NCBI GenBank assembly: GCA_027625915.1
Contig: JANTQA010000060.1
Coordinates: 6,324,001-6,388,000, forward strand
Source of the DNA: Anaeramoeba flamelloides
Lineage: Eukaryota > Metamonada > Anaeramoebidae
DNA: 64,000 bases
Reading direction: 5' to 3'
The position numbers and the translations under genes are program-made. The notes under the pieces were generated by a model. That model saw only the letters and a program-made list of their open reading frames with translations. It searched no databases and was not told the DNA's origin. The first letter of the stretch is position 1. The number at the start of each line of letters is the position of its first letter. Positions 24,462-36,315 of the stretch are shown piece by piece.

Positions 24462-25280
24462 TATTTTTTTTTTGTTAAGGTGACTTTTTCAGGTGAAAAT
24501 GGTAAAATAATGAATAAAAACATCCTTGAAAGAGCTTTGCGATCTCAGTAATATTTACACACTGCGAATTTAATAGATAAAAAAAGAGGAATTTTCAGAT
24601 TTTTTTACATTTTTGGGAAAATTTTCTTTGGAACTGTCCAACCTATAAAAATATAACTTAAAATCTGGATATCTGAATTAAAAAAAGCAATTTATCTCAT
24701 GTATTAAAAAATAATAAAATTTTGAGATTATTAACAGAAAAGACCCCATAACTCTATTAGCCATAGTGAAAAATAAAATTATATATGGAAATCTATAAAA
24801 AAAACTAAATAAAAAATTATGAATTAGGGAAGTGCTGTAGTGTGTCATATAGTTCCATAACGTACATGGGTTTTTTATTTAATTTAAGATATAAACCGAA
24901 AATTAAAAAAAGTAATTATACCAGTCAATACAAAAAAAATTTCTTTAAAAACTCAATTTAATCACTTTGATAAAATAATAAAGAATAATGAAAAATTCCA
25001 CCCTTAAACAATATAAAAAAAAAATTCACAATTTTTAAAATGAAAGATCATACAAAAAATTGATTTGAATATTTTAGATTTTCCATTTCAACTTTCTGAA
25101 CTCAAAAAAATTCCTCTGGGTGTTCTTAATATTTTTTACATTTTCTTTTATAAGTTTGTAAATTCTTCTTGAAAATCCCCAAAAGTCATTTTTTTTGTAA
25201 TTATTGTTTTTAAGATCTTCAATTTCCTTTTCATTGAAAAAGAAAGGAAAAAATATGTACCTGAAAGGTACTATTTGTTG

Positions 25281-25487
25281 AAAAATAAATGGAACACAAT
25301 TTTCATTCAGTTTTCCAAAAAAAGGTTATTTTAAATACAAGTATATTTTCAAATTTTGAATTCTTAAAATCAATTAGAATTATTAACATCACTCTTTAGA
25401 ATTGGGGGTTTTGATGGTTGGCTTTAATTCTTGGGATGATGATTTTTATGGAAATCTGAAAGAAAATTTTGATCTGTTTATTTTACA
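25281..25487. mobile_element. Element G, copy 2
   Basis: The left arm AAATAAATGGAACACAATTT followed by TCATTCAGTTTTCC and the right arm GGAAATCTGAAAGAAAATTT followed by TGATCTGTTTATTTTACA are imperfect inverted copies. Non-coding, about 207 bp. Confidence 0.65.
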
Positions 25488-26345
25488 ATTAACAGTATAT
25501 ATGAACAAAAATGTTTTATTTTTGTCCAATTTCTTCAAAATGAAAATTCTTTTTGAGAATTAAAAGTGAAAAAAACACAACTATTCAAACCCCCCAAGGG
25601 TTGGAACGGAGACCTTTACCAAAAAAATCAAAATATTTAATCAATTGATAAATATTCTGTATTCACGTCAGAAGAATAATTACAACTATTAAAGTTCTAA
25701 ACTTATTTACTATTTTGCTTAGATATTTTGTTTTGGATTTAAAATGAAATTTCATTTTTCAAATAAAATTTTCTTAAAGATTTTAAGAATTAGTTACTTT
25801 TTTCTATAAAATGCAAAATCAATTTTTTAATGATGCCAAAAACGATTTAAATTGTTATAAGGATTATTGTGAATCAGACCAAATAATGTGTTCAAATTTT
25901 TTTTTCAAAATCAAAAAGACTTTTCGTTTTATGAAAATCAGAAAACAAACTTTTCTCCAACTTTTAAGTAAAAAAAAATAGGTAATCGACTTAAATTTAA
26001 TTGACAAAGTGTAGTTAAACTTGGCTTAAATTTTCATTTATTGAATTTCATATACCTCGATTAGTTTTATTAGTCTAGATTTGAATTGGAATAATAATAA
26101 TTAAAAATATTTACAAAACAATAACTTTCTTTCAAAATCAATACTTTCCAACATAAAACGAAAAATATATTTTACAATTTTGAAGAATAAACTTAATTTT
26201 TAATAAAAATAATAGGTTTCTTTTTGTCGTCTTATGTTGAAAAAATTTGAATTTTGGATTTCAAAAAAGAGACTCATTCAATAAATTGAATCAATGGGGT
26301 TAACTCTTCCATTTCATGGGCCAAAAATTAAATTATAAAAAATTG

Positions 26346-27844
26346 TTATTATAAGATCTTGGCATAAATTTCATTCTATTGTTAAAAAATACTAATAACT
26401 TAATGACTATTTTTCATGTGTAGTCTTGGTGGTTGTGGAAATTTAAAAACTCTTGAAAGAGATCCCTTATCTCAGTTGAATTTACATAATAGAATTACTT
26501 TTACTCCTAAATGGGAAATTTTCACAATTCCGACAATTTTCACTATTTACCTTTCAGTGATTCTTCCCAGAGTTTCATTTTAGTATTTCATAATTTGGAT
26601 TTCATATCTTCAACAAAAAAAAATTCCTTGAAATGTTCTAAAGAGTTTTTTTCTAACTTTTTATACGATTGAAATATTCTCAAATTTGAAATTCTTAAAA
26701 TCCCCAAAAGACCCTTTTTTGCTTTTTTTTTTAAAATTTTCATTTTAATAATCTTTTTAAATAATTTTTATTTCTTGGTTTTTTTTAACTTGGAAAAGGA
26801 ATATTTTTTTATCCAATCACTTCAGAGTGAAAATTCTGTTTGATAAGTCAAATAAAAAAAAACAAAATAACTAAACACCCACGTGTGTGGGTTAAATTTA
26901 AATCAGGTGTTGTTATTGTTTTTGGAACAATTTAATTAATTGTGTAATTCAATTTTATTGAAAACTTTCATTTTTAAGAGAGTTTTGTTTATTGTTTTTT
27001 TGGCTTTGGTGTGATTTAAATAAGTGTTAAAAAAAAGACGAAGTCCACTCAGAGTTTTCATCAAGATTGATTACAGAACAGATAAAAATTTTAATTGTAA
27101 TTTCATTCATAAACTTGTTTTCCATTTTGTTTGACGAGCAAAAGACTTCAATTCATGAAGTTCAAGATTGGGTATTTGATTGGTTATTATTTGAGAATTG
27201 GTCAAAAAATGACAAATCGTTTTTTTTGTATCATTTTTTAATCGAAAAAAAAAAAGAATTTCCAAACATAATCAGAAATGCAATTATTTTAATTGAAAAT
27301 TTCTCAATAACATGATCGAACTGTAATCAAATCAAACTTGTAGCAAGTTTCCTTTTAATTTAGTTCTAATCGAAATCAGAACTTTTCACAATTCTGAAAA
27401 AGTTTTTAATTATTAATCGAATAAAACAATTTTAACACTTCTCTTTTATTAGAAATGATTTTTGTATCATGTCCACGATGAACCACTCATACAATTCACT
27501 TCAAAAGAATTTTTCCGAAATGAAAAAAAAATTTTTTTTTAATATGTTAAAGTAAAAATGGAATTTTCTCTCTTAGTGTACCAAAAAGTAGGAATTTATA
27601 GCTTGGTTTTGTGTTGGGAGTAACTCCTTTTTCTTCAGTTTTCAACTTTTTTGGAAAATTTAAAATTCGGATGGACAAAAAGGGGATAAAAATTGGTCGA
27701 ATTTAATTTTATTTTTAGAAAATTAATTAAAGTAAACAAAAATAAATTTTTGTCCACTACAAGTTTATACAATTGAATTTTAAGATTTAATTCAAGTCGT
27801 TTTCGGTAAAAAAAAAATAATGTTACAAATTCAATGAAGAATTT
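26346..27844. other. Mostly non-coding stretch
   Basis: Contains the doubtful frame at 27067-27315. Otherwise AT-rich with no assignable gene. The 27316-27844 part is the shared 3' flank of that frame and of the 172-residue minus-strand gene. Confidence 0.4.
27067..27315 (+). CDS. Possible terminal coding fragment, unknown
   Basis: An 82-residue frame with no ATG at its start. Its last 55 residues are protein-like (SIHEVQDWVFDWLLFENW, then FPNIIRNAIILIENF). If real, it is a 3' exon whose 5' part I could not find, or a remnant. No family is recognised. Confidence 0.25.
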   Translation: MITEQIKILIVISFINLFSILFDEQKTSIHEVQDWVFDWLLFENWSKNDKSFFLYHFLIEKKKEFPNIIRNAIILIENFSIT

Positions 27845-28363
27845 TTAAAAATGGTTAAAATTTTTTTGCGAAATCTTTCTTCTCAAGAGAATTCGTTTGA
27901 TTTGGTGAGGGCTATACAGATTTTCCATTTTTATGTTCTTCCCATATACTTTTTGGAGATACTCTTTTCGTCTTTTTAAGATGTTGTCTACTTTTATGTT
28001 TTGATCAAGCCCCTGTTGAATTTCTCGAAAGAATTTTATTTCTGTTTCTTTGTGTTGCTGGATGATTGAATACAAATCTTCGTTTAAACATTTGAGTTTT
28101 TGGTGTTGTTTGAAATTGTGGGTATTTGTATTGATCTTTTCTTTTCTTGTTGAATTCTCATCCGTGGGAAATGTAAAGTCAGAAGAGGTAAGTGAACCAA
28201 AGTCACTAAAATTATCGTTTTCTTGCTCATTGCCTTTTGTTGAGGATGTATCAAGTTGGAAATTAAGAGGGATATCCAAGGATTGCAATTCCAGCAACTT
28301 GAGTTGGTCTGGAACATACACAATTTCGTTAGTTTTTTGTTGAGGGAAACAAACACAAGACAT
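27845..28363 (-). CDS. Hypothetical protein of 172 residues
   Basis: The frame runs from ATG at 28363 to a stop at 27845 and has balanced amino-acid use unlike the surrounding A/T-run frames. It begins MSCVCFPQQK; the two early cysteines could be acylated if it is membrane-attached, which is speculation. Residues about 40-75 are Ser/Asp/Glu-rich and probably disordered (SDFGSLTSSDFTFPTDENS). Residues about 85-130 are helical and charged (LYSIIQQHKETEIKFFREIQ). The C-terminus is basic (HQIKRILLRRKISQKN). No domain is recognised. The plus-strand frame at 28050-28343 is its shadow. Confidence 0.6.
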   Translation of the reverse strand: MSCVCFPQQKTNEIVYVPDQLKLLELQSLDIPLNFQLDTSSTKGNEQENDNFSDFGSLTSSDFTFPTDENSTRKEKINTNTHNFKQHQKLKCLNEDLYSIIQQHKETEIKFFREIQQGLDQNIKVDNILKRRKEYLQKVYGKNIKMENLYSPHQIKRILLRRKISQKNFNHF

Positions 28364-30640
28364 AAGGTTGGGTTGTTCAAGAATTTTAAAAAAAAAAAAA
28401 AAGTTTTTAAAAATTTGTTAAGCAAGTAAAGTAAAATGAATGAACTAATTATAAAATAAAAAGTTCAAAAAACTTCACCTTTTCGAATTTATTCATAGTG
28501 TTCTGGAAATTGTAAACCATGCTAATTTGGGAGATCTGTTTGATAAAACAGGAAGAAAAAAATCTTATACAAAACTTATTCTCAAAAATAATCAGTTAAC
28601 TTTGTCTCTTTTTCCCTTCCACCGACATGACCTTGAAATAAAATTATCTCTGAAAAAAATTTTGTATTTATTTTTGAACAAGAAATTTACATAAAACATA
28701 ATACAACAATTGTATTGTTAAAAAAAAAAAAGCCAAAAATGATCCCTTTTTTGAAACCGTCACCCAAATTCAATGAAAAAGTTTTTTGATGAAAACTATT
28801 TTCCTTTCGAAAAGAAAATTTTTCGATAAAGAAAAGATTTTTATTTGTGAAGAGAAAAACTCTCAACTTTGTACCAAAATAAATAGTAATTTTTGAAAAT
28901 GTGTTTTCAATGAAAATAGGATTGTGAGAGAATAAAATATGTAAAAGTTAGATTTTGAGTTTTTCTCCCACAGCGAAAACTAAAATAATTTTTTTCACAG
29001 AATTTAATATTTGTAAAATCTTTTTCACGAGTTTTGGATCAATGAAAATCCCCTAAAACGGTTTTATTTGGCACAGAATTTTGATTTGATATAGTTTCAC
29101 AGGAATTACTTCTCTAGAAAGCTTGGAAATCTTTTTTTTTTTAACGAAATCTATTTAAAAATAAATAAAAAAGAAAACAAAATTTTTCAAAACAAAAACA
29201 ATAATCCTTTTAGCCTTTTACTTCCAAATAACCGAATTTCTCTTTAATTTGAGGTGGTTATAAAATATTAATTGTATAACAATTTTTAACCAATTCATAA
29301 AAAGTTGAACAAAATTACTCTGAAACACCATTGAATGAAAAGACCCCACTTTGAAACTCTTTGAAGATGAACAGTTTAAAAACAGTTTTAAAAACAACTT
29401 TACTTTTTTTTTATGTATTAAAACAAACAAAAGAAAAAAATTAATTCAAATTTTTTACTCTTGAGAAAATACATGAGATAATTTTACCAAATTTCCCAAG
29501 ATTTTGAATAAAAAAAACATCACACAAAAAAACTTAGACACCACCATCCAAGATAACAACAGTTAAACTTTTTATTAAAAAAAAATTAGAGTAAGACAAA
29601 CAATTTTAACAATCAAAACAAATCTTTGGTAAACTTGAAAATTGTCATTATTAGGTAAAGTTAAAAACAAATCCTTTTGTCAAATTACCAAATTTTTTCT
29701 GAACCAAGTAATAAACCCCCAAAAGTTCATAAAAGTGGGGTATTTCTAGGTCACTAATTTAATTGTTTGATAGCTTAATGAGATCAATCTATTATGAAAA
29801 AAAGTGGAATTTTATAGGGGTTTGATAGGAATTTGGACAATGATCTTTTTTATCAATATTTTTAATTGCTAGCGTATTGTCTTGAATAGGTGCCACCTCT
29901 CTAACCGTCAATCTAATAAGAGGTTAAGTTATACTTTTTTCAGAATTTGATTCTTTAAATCAAGTAAATTATTCATCAAAAACTTAACAATTTCACTCAT
30001 ATTAACACTTAACAATCTTATCAGGTCTTGTTTTCAGGCCAGGTATTTTTTTGAATTAATTTCTTTGAGTGAAATTTTTTCTTCTTTTTCCATCCCTCAT
30101 TAAAAGTGTTACCATTTATTTATATTTTTTTTAGATCAATAAAGTGAATAATTGTTTAAAATTTATAAACAACTCTTAGTAATATGGTCAATTTTTTTTT
30201 GATAACCAACTTAGGAACAACTCCAACACTTTTTTTGTCAAAAAACAATAGTTATTTAAGACCTTGATTCTGTTGGTCTTTTGAATCTCACTAAGTTAAA
30301 ATTTCATTTGATTTTCTTTTTTTCTATGTTTTGAAGAAAACTACCCATTTGGAAACATAGTACTCCCAAAAATAAATACACTTATATCATAAAATGTTCC
30401 AAATAAAAAATCTAGAGAGTTTTTTACGAAGGATAAATTTTTTGGAAAACTTTAATTTTTAGCGAAAAAAAAAGGGAAATAAAAAGGAAAATTATTTAAC
30501 ATTTATTCAACTTAGAAATAAAAAAAGAGAGAATTACTGTTATTCAAAGTGATGATCAAACTGATTGAATTACAACTCGAAACATTTGGTGTCAAAATTT
30601 GAAAATTTTGTCATACATTTCTTGAAAATTATGGAATTAC
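28364..30640. other. Non-coding spacer, 2.3 kb
   Basis: No credible gene. The frame at 29218-29430 (minus) lacks protein character. A-runs and T-runs are common, and no repeat family was assigned. Confidence 0.45.
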
Positions 30641-31095
30641 AACTATTTTCCAATTAATAAAAGAAAATTTTTATTTCAAGTTCCCAAAAATTTTACCATT
30701 GGCGAGTTGAACCAACAACATAGATCTTCAGAAAATCAGATAGAAATGATATTTCTGGTGATTACTTAAGCTGACTCATGGGAATTTTGTATAAAATTTT
30801 GATACGTTTAATTTGATTTTAACAGTATTGTTATTTTCCAATTAATAAATGTAAATTTTTATTTCCAGTTCCAAAATGAATATTAATTATTATTGCTACA
30901 ATCAAAATTACTAGAGTAAAAATTTTGTCTTTGAGTTCTATCAATAAGTTTAATTAAATGTCTATAAAAATCTCATTTCTAAACAATTGGTTGTAAAATT
31001 CTTTGTATTTTCTTCAACTTTAAAACGAGGAAAATATTTTGAAATGTGAATTAAAAATTTTCATTTTTTAATTGGAAAATAATAGTAATAACAAA
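30640..31095. repeat. Three dispersed copies of a short repeat
   Basis: TATTTTCCAATTAATAAA followed by an AAATTTTTATTTC block occurs at about 30644 and 30833 as direct repeats. It recurs as the inverted form (AAATTTTCATTTTTTAATTGG, split here by one mismatch run) at about 31050-31080. It may be the skeleton of a degraded foldback element. Confidence 0.5.
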
Positions 31096-31496
31096 ATTCA
31101 ACAAAAGAAGTTACCCGTGAAATCTTGCCAAGTACTTAAAAAATTGAAGGATGAATTCCTTTTAACAAAACTTTTTTTTAATTAAAACCAAAAGAAAGAA
31201 TGTGTTTTTTCTTTGTCAATTCTAGTTTTTACGAAAGATCTTCTTTTTTTTAAGAATTTGCCTTGAGATTTATTTTGTTTATTTTAAAATTAAGTGGTTT
31301 AAAATTTTGGATGTGAAAAAAAAACTTTTGCCAAATTAATTCAATTTAAACAACTTTTTAAAAAAATAATTCAAAAAAAATTTTTTTGTAAGAAAAATTA
31401 ATGGATTTACTCTTGTTAAAATTTACAAGAATTTCTATTTTTAACTTACATCCAACTTTGTCTCTGATCCCTATAACCAAAAAAATTACAACTTTC

Positions 31497-32986
31497 AAAA
31501 GGTCTTACTTTTTTTATTCTGCATAAAAAACTTTTATTATTTACAAAAAGAAGAACAAATCAGAAATTTGGAATTATTTACAAATATTAAAATACTTCAA
31601 AATCATCAGAATTCTTTAAGTTATTAACAATTCAAAATCCAGACCAAAATCATTCAAAACATATAGCATCTAACTTAAATTTTCGAAATTTCAATTTCAT
31701 CAAGATCCTTCAAGTAATATGTCTTTAAAAACAAATTCTTGATTTTAGATTGTAAAGCTCAAAAATGAGAAAAAAAGAAGATTTTTAGGGAATTCTTATT
31801 TAATATAATACCACTTTCAGAGATTACCCTAATATTTAATCAGAATCATTTTATTAGTAATTGAGAACTACTATTTTTTTTTTTTTAGAAAAATCAATTA
31901 AAAAAAATCTGCGAATATTAAAAACCAAATTGATTTTTTGAAACTAAGATACGAAGAGTCTTAGAATTCCAAAGTATTTTAATTTGAAAAGAAATAACAC
32001 AAGAGATTTGTTTATAGAAAAAGGTAAATAATTTAATGGTTCACTTTCGTCCCTAGATTTTGAATAAATAATAAATTTCTTTTTTTTAATAAAATTTATA
32101 CTTTTTTCAGTTCCATCTGTTATCTAATTTTTAATATAACTATATTAAAGTTTGAAAAGATTAAAACAATTAAATTTCTAAAACTATCAATACCAAATCA
32201 ACACCATACACATCTTTTAAAATTTTCTTCCAATTGTTATGAGAAAATTTGGAACCAGAAATACATAATTTTCTTTTATATTTATTCATAAAAAATTTAT
32301 GAATTTTAACTTTTTGTTTAAAATCTTTCTAAAAAACTAATATTTTTGTAAAATAAAAAATACTAATAATTGTAAAATAAATGGATCAAAATTTTTCTTC
32401 AACTTTCCAAAAAAAAAACCAAATCCAATAACTAAAATAAACCACCAAAGTACCCAACTCCTAAAATGAAATTAACAAACCAAGATGTTTTTCTGAAGTC
32501 AAAATTTGAAATGTAACATGAATTTAAAAATCTTTTTTTGGAAAGCTGAATGAAAATTTTGTTCCATTTATTTTGTAACATATAACAAATCTCAAGATCA
32601 ATAATTTAGCATCCATAGAAATTTTGATAGAGTTCAAATTACCAAATTATAAAAATGTTTTTATAACAACACTCTAAAAGATAACAATAAAAAAAAAGTT
32701 ATCATTCTCCCTTTTAGGTAAGAGTTATATTGTTAAATAAATAATTCAGTTTTCAAAAATTTTAATGAACTATCTTGATAAAATTTAAATTGAGAAAATA
32801 CAGGTTAGATACTATATTTTTTGAATGTTTTTAATTGGAATTTAATTATTATTAACTTGTAGAAATCTGATGATTTTGAAGTATTTATTATTTGTAAATA
32901 ATTCCTGTTTTCTGATTTGTGTTACTTTTTGTAAATAATATTTTTTTTTAAAGAAATACAAAACAAATGTAAACCTTTTTAGCTTG
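31497..32986. mobile_element. About 1.5-kb element with about 220-bp inverted arms
   Basis: The arms at about 31497-31715 and 32770-32986 pair through AATTATTTACAAATA, TACTTCAAAATCATCAGA, CATTCAAAA.ATATAG.ATC and TTTACAAAAAG. The match is imperfect, so the insertion is not recent. The interior has no ORF and contains an element G copy at 32371-32580. Confidence 0.7.
32371..32580. mobile_element. Element G, copy 3 (nested)
   Basis: The arms TGTAAAATAAATGGATCAAA and GTTCCATTTATTTTGTAACA are inverted relatives, continuing inward through TTCTTCAACTTTCC and GGAAAGCTGAATGAA. It lies inside the 1.5-kb foldback element. Confidence 0.75.
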
Positions 32987-33271
32987 ACTATTTAGTTATT
33001 ACAAAAGTAAATACCAAAAATAAACTTATCAAGACTTATAAATATTAAAACCCATTAAAAACAATTAATCTCCAATTATTAGAAAAAATAAATATTATTT
33101 GGTTTTAATTTTTGAAAAAATATTTTATTTGACAGTACAGTTATCAATATAATTGTTACAAAAGAGTTTAATCCTTGTTAAAAATAAAAAGTGTATTTTT
33201 TTGTTATTGCAGACCTTACAGTTTAATTTCAAAAATGGGGACAGATTTTTCATCAGAAAAAAAATTATTTA

Positions 33272-33469
33272 CTGTCAGTTCCACTTTTAAGACCCAAACT
33301 TGGAACGTAATTTGGGGCACAAAAAAATCTCAAATTAAAGTACATTTTTTGGAATTTTTTTTATCACAAATTAGTCATGTTTAATTTGAATTTTGTGTTT
33401 TAATTTGAGATTTTTTTTTTGTGTCTTAAATTTTGTTCAAAGTTTGTGTCTTAAAAGTGTAAGTGAAGG
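33272..33469. mobile_element. 197-bp palindromic MITE, diverged copy
   Basis: Flanked by TA. The end is CTGTCAGTTCCACTTTTAAG and the far end is a decayed complement. AAGGCACAAA units are partly mutated. The frame at 33175-33384 runs into it and is not a gene. Confidence 0.8.
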
Positions 33470-33983
33470 TAATAATAAAGTTTGCTACTAATTTTCAAAA
33501 TTTGACTAAAATTAACTGAGCAAAGAAACCAATAATAAAAATTAAGTAAATATGTTCTAATTTCTTAAAATTCAATTATTAAAAAAGAAATTTGAAAAAA
33601 TAAGGAATCAAATTTGAAAATTTTGCTAAAAAAATAGATTAATTTTTTTGGAAAAATTTTTACCATCCAAAAAAACAATATAATCGAAAAAACTTGAGAA
33701 TAATACAAAAAATATTGAACAAATTTCATTCATAATTTAAAGTTTACCAATAATATCAAGGATTTTACTTTCAAAATTGATTTGAACTTGAGTATTTGGT
33801 TGTGTAGTAAATTATATTTAACTATGAACAAGTAGAAAAAAAAAGAACAGATTATATTTTGAAACACGAATTATAGTCATTGGGAACAAATTTTTTTGAT
33901 AACTCTATATGTAATAATAAGTGACAGTATCGAAGATTCTCATTTTAACTTTGTATAATTTGTAGTTTTGCAAAATACCAATA

Positions 33984-34178
33984 CAGTCAGTTCCACTTTT
34001 AAGACACAAACTTTCATCGAAATTCAAGGAACAAAAAAATCTCAAATTAAGGCACAAAATATGTAATTTTTTTTTTTACAATTTATTTTACTAGAATCTG
34101 AATTATGTTGACTTAATTTGAAAATTTTTTTGTCCTTAAATTTCGTTGAAGTTTGTGCCTTAAACGTGAAACTGACTG
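33984..34178. mobile_element. 197-bp palindromic MITE, third copy
   Basis: Intact ends, CAGTCAGTTCCACTTTTAAG and the complement CTGACTG, with TA on each side. It ends 17 bp before element E copy 2. Confidence 0.88.
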
Positions 34179-34195
34179 TATATAAGAGTAAAATC

Positions 34196-34885
34196 TTTTT
34201 CAAACAAAAAGTCACACCTCTCTAATCATCAATACCATCGAATTTGATCGTTATTAAGATAACGAATTATTGGTAATTTGTACTTTTATTATTTATTTTT
34301 TCATTTTTTTTAATGGGAAAGGAAAAAGCAAGAAAAAAAAAAAAAATAAAAATAAAAAGAAACCAATTTAAATATAATCTACCAGTGTATAAAAATAGAA
34401 ACAGTCAAGGTTTAATTTCGAATGAGCTAGATATAGGAGTTAAGAAAGAACAATATTGGATTGATGTATGGAACAAAGAAAAAAGAGAAAAAAAAGAAAA
34501 AAACAATCCCAACAAAATACCAGATGAATTATGTCTTAATCTTGGAAATCGGACTTCAAAGAAAAAAAGTTTGACTTGTAAAGAATTATCAATAAAATGT
34601 CTAGAACTTTTTCTCAATTCACCTTGTTCAAAGGTTTCTATTGATTTTATATATTTTTTCTTTACCATTTACAAAATAAGATTTCTCATTTCAAATAAAA
34701 GAGCACACTGATGATTAAAACATTGAATTTTAATTTTTATTGTTTTGTTTTAATGAGTTTTAAAGATTCATTTGCGTGTTTTTTTATGTTTTAAAGAGTT
34801 TCTTATATTTTAGAATGATACTAAAATTAATTTGATTCAATTATGAATAATTCTTGAAATTTTTTGTACCCTTTTATTTGAAAAA
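34196..34885 (+). mobile_element. Element E, copy 2, with an open reading frame
   Basis: The ends are TTTTTCAAACAAAAAGTCAC and the imperfect inverse CCCTTTTATTTGAAAAA, with an internal TTTCAAATAAAAGAGCACAC at 34689. Full-length reverse-complement similarity to 4731-5422. It carries the 132-residue frame described separately. Confidence 0.8.
34313..34711 (+). CDS. ORF inside repeated element E, 132 residues, unknown
   Basis: The frame starts at ATG (MGKEKARKKKKIKIKRN), is very basic over its first 20 residues, then has a mixed stretch (SNELDIGVKKEQYWIDVWNK) and Lys/Asn-rich and hydrophobic parts. Its last residues (ISNKRAH) read through the internal ATTTCAAATAAAAGAGC motif of the element. The homologous DNA in element E copy 1 keeps most of the sequence but not the frame. 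No transposase or other family is recognised. It may be an element-encoded protein, a captured fragment of a host gene, or chance. Confidence 0.35.
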   Translation: MGKEKARKKKKIKIKRNQFKYNLPVYKNRNSQGLISNELDIGVKKEQYWIDVWNKEKREKKEKNNPNKIPDELCLNLGNRTSKKKSLTCKELSIKCLELFLNSPCSKVSIDFIYFFFTIYKIRFLISNKRAH

Positions 34886-36315
34886 TTGTTTAGATTACAC
34901 AACTTTTAAAAATATTTTTCTCAAATTAATCAAATAACTTTATTCCTAATATCATGTTACAAAAATTTGGCCATACGATCAAAAAATATCAATGAAGAGA
35001 GAAAAGAATTAAAAGTTTAGATTGAGTACAACATATAAATAGAAAAAAAATTCCATACAAGCAATTTGAAAAAAAAATTATCTAGATGGCGAAAGATTAA
35101 ATTGAAAAATGTTGAGAAAAAATTATAAAAATGGTGTATTTTGGTATTCTTACAATATGTACACTTCTTATCAAATAATTAAACGTGGATTTTATTTGAA
35201 ACATGGTTTAAACAAGTTTACATATACTATTTCGACAATAACAAACATTTTTATTCTCATTCTATCTCTAATATGTTCAAGCCCCATTGTAAACAAACGC
35301 AGCTTAGAAATACAAATAATCGGTTTTTTTAAAAAATTTATAATTACTACCAGTTCCATTTTTAAGGTAGTAACTACACTATAAGATATGATAAAAATTT
35401 GAGAGCGATAAGAAGGGAGTAATATATTTTAGTGGGGTATGATCATAGATTCTCTAATAAATTTTTTTAAAAAATTATTGGATATTTTTTTATTTTACTA
35501 ATTTTATGTATTAAAAAAAAGAGAAAAGAATTGATAATTTTGGTTCAATTTTTATTTTTTTATAATAATAATTTTTTTTTATGTAAAGATAATTTTAGAT
35601 TCTTAGAATAAAACTTATAGCTATTTTTTTGTTTAAAATTGGAAAAAAAATAATCATATTTACTTCTCCAATTCCGCCAAATCCAAGTGTTTAAAACCCT
35701 AACGATATATGTTTTGGGATAATTATTATTTTTTTGGAATCCTTCTAGCCATTTAAGCCCCATTCATATTTCATTTGTGATACTCCCAATTATGATGTTG
35801 TTCTTTTTAAACATAATCCATTTATCCTAAATGTCACTGATAAAAAAATCATTCTTATATGCTTTTTGCTGTCTTGATTAAAAAAAATTCAAAAATGATT
35901 ACAAAATAAAAAAAAAAAAAATTAAATTCCACAATAGAATATTGAGATATGGATAAAATATAAGCCATTCAACATTCAAAAAACTATTTTAAGCAATTCA
36001 ACTTAATATTCTATTGTGACAATTTCTAGAGACTTTGGAAAAAAAATTTAAAAAATCTAATGAACGAAATACTTTAAATAATAAAAACCAATGAGTTACA
36101 ACCAAAGTTAAAAATGTTATTTTCTGATCCTCTTCAAAATTGTATAAAAATGAAAAATTTTCCTTAACCGTAGTTACTCCCTTAAAGATGACTTGAGTCT
36201 GAAAAGATATTAAGTATCAGAAAGTCAAAATACTTTGACTTTTATCTGTCTTAAAAAATCACAAAAAGATTTATTTTTTTATTTTTTCTTCTTATTAAAC
36301 TTTTTTTTTTGAAGA
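34886..36315. other. Non-coding spacer upstream of the HOOK gene
   Basis: Frames at 35109-35384 and 35560-35763 (minus) lack protein character. The stretch holds the inverted-repeat pair at 35351-36195. Confidence 0.45.
35351..36195. repeat. Inverted pair with an inner hairpin
   Basis: The outer pair TTTTTAAGGTAGTAACTAC (about 35359) and GTAGTTACTCCCTTAAAGA (about 36171) may be degenerate terminal repeats. Inside, TTCCACAATAGAATATTGAG (35927) pairs with CTTAATATTCTATTGTGACA (about 36002) to give a hairpin with about 20-bp arms. Confidence 0.5.

Larger units (their letters stand above)
23945..26345 (+). mobile_element. Large degraded repeat J, copy 1, with later insertions
   Basis: About 24000-24260 and 25620-26345 are collinear with 43700-43985 and 44010-45295. 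Shared landmarks are CGATTTAAATTGTTATA, GATTAGTTTTATT with its surroundings, CAATACTTTCCAA.ATAAAA and TTTTGGATTTCAAAAAAGAG. Copy 1 has been interrupted by a 198-bp palindrome at 24264 and by about 1.1 kb including an element G copy at 25281-25487. No long ORF remains, so the original class of this element cannot be told. Confidence 0.6.

Noticed and set aside
33175-33384. 69-residue frame
   Set aside because: Runs into a palindromic MITE.
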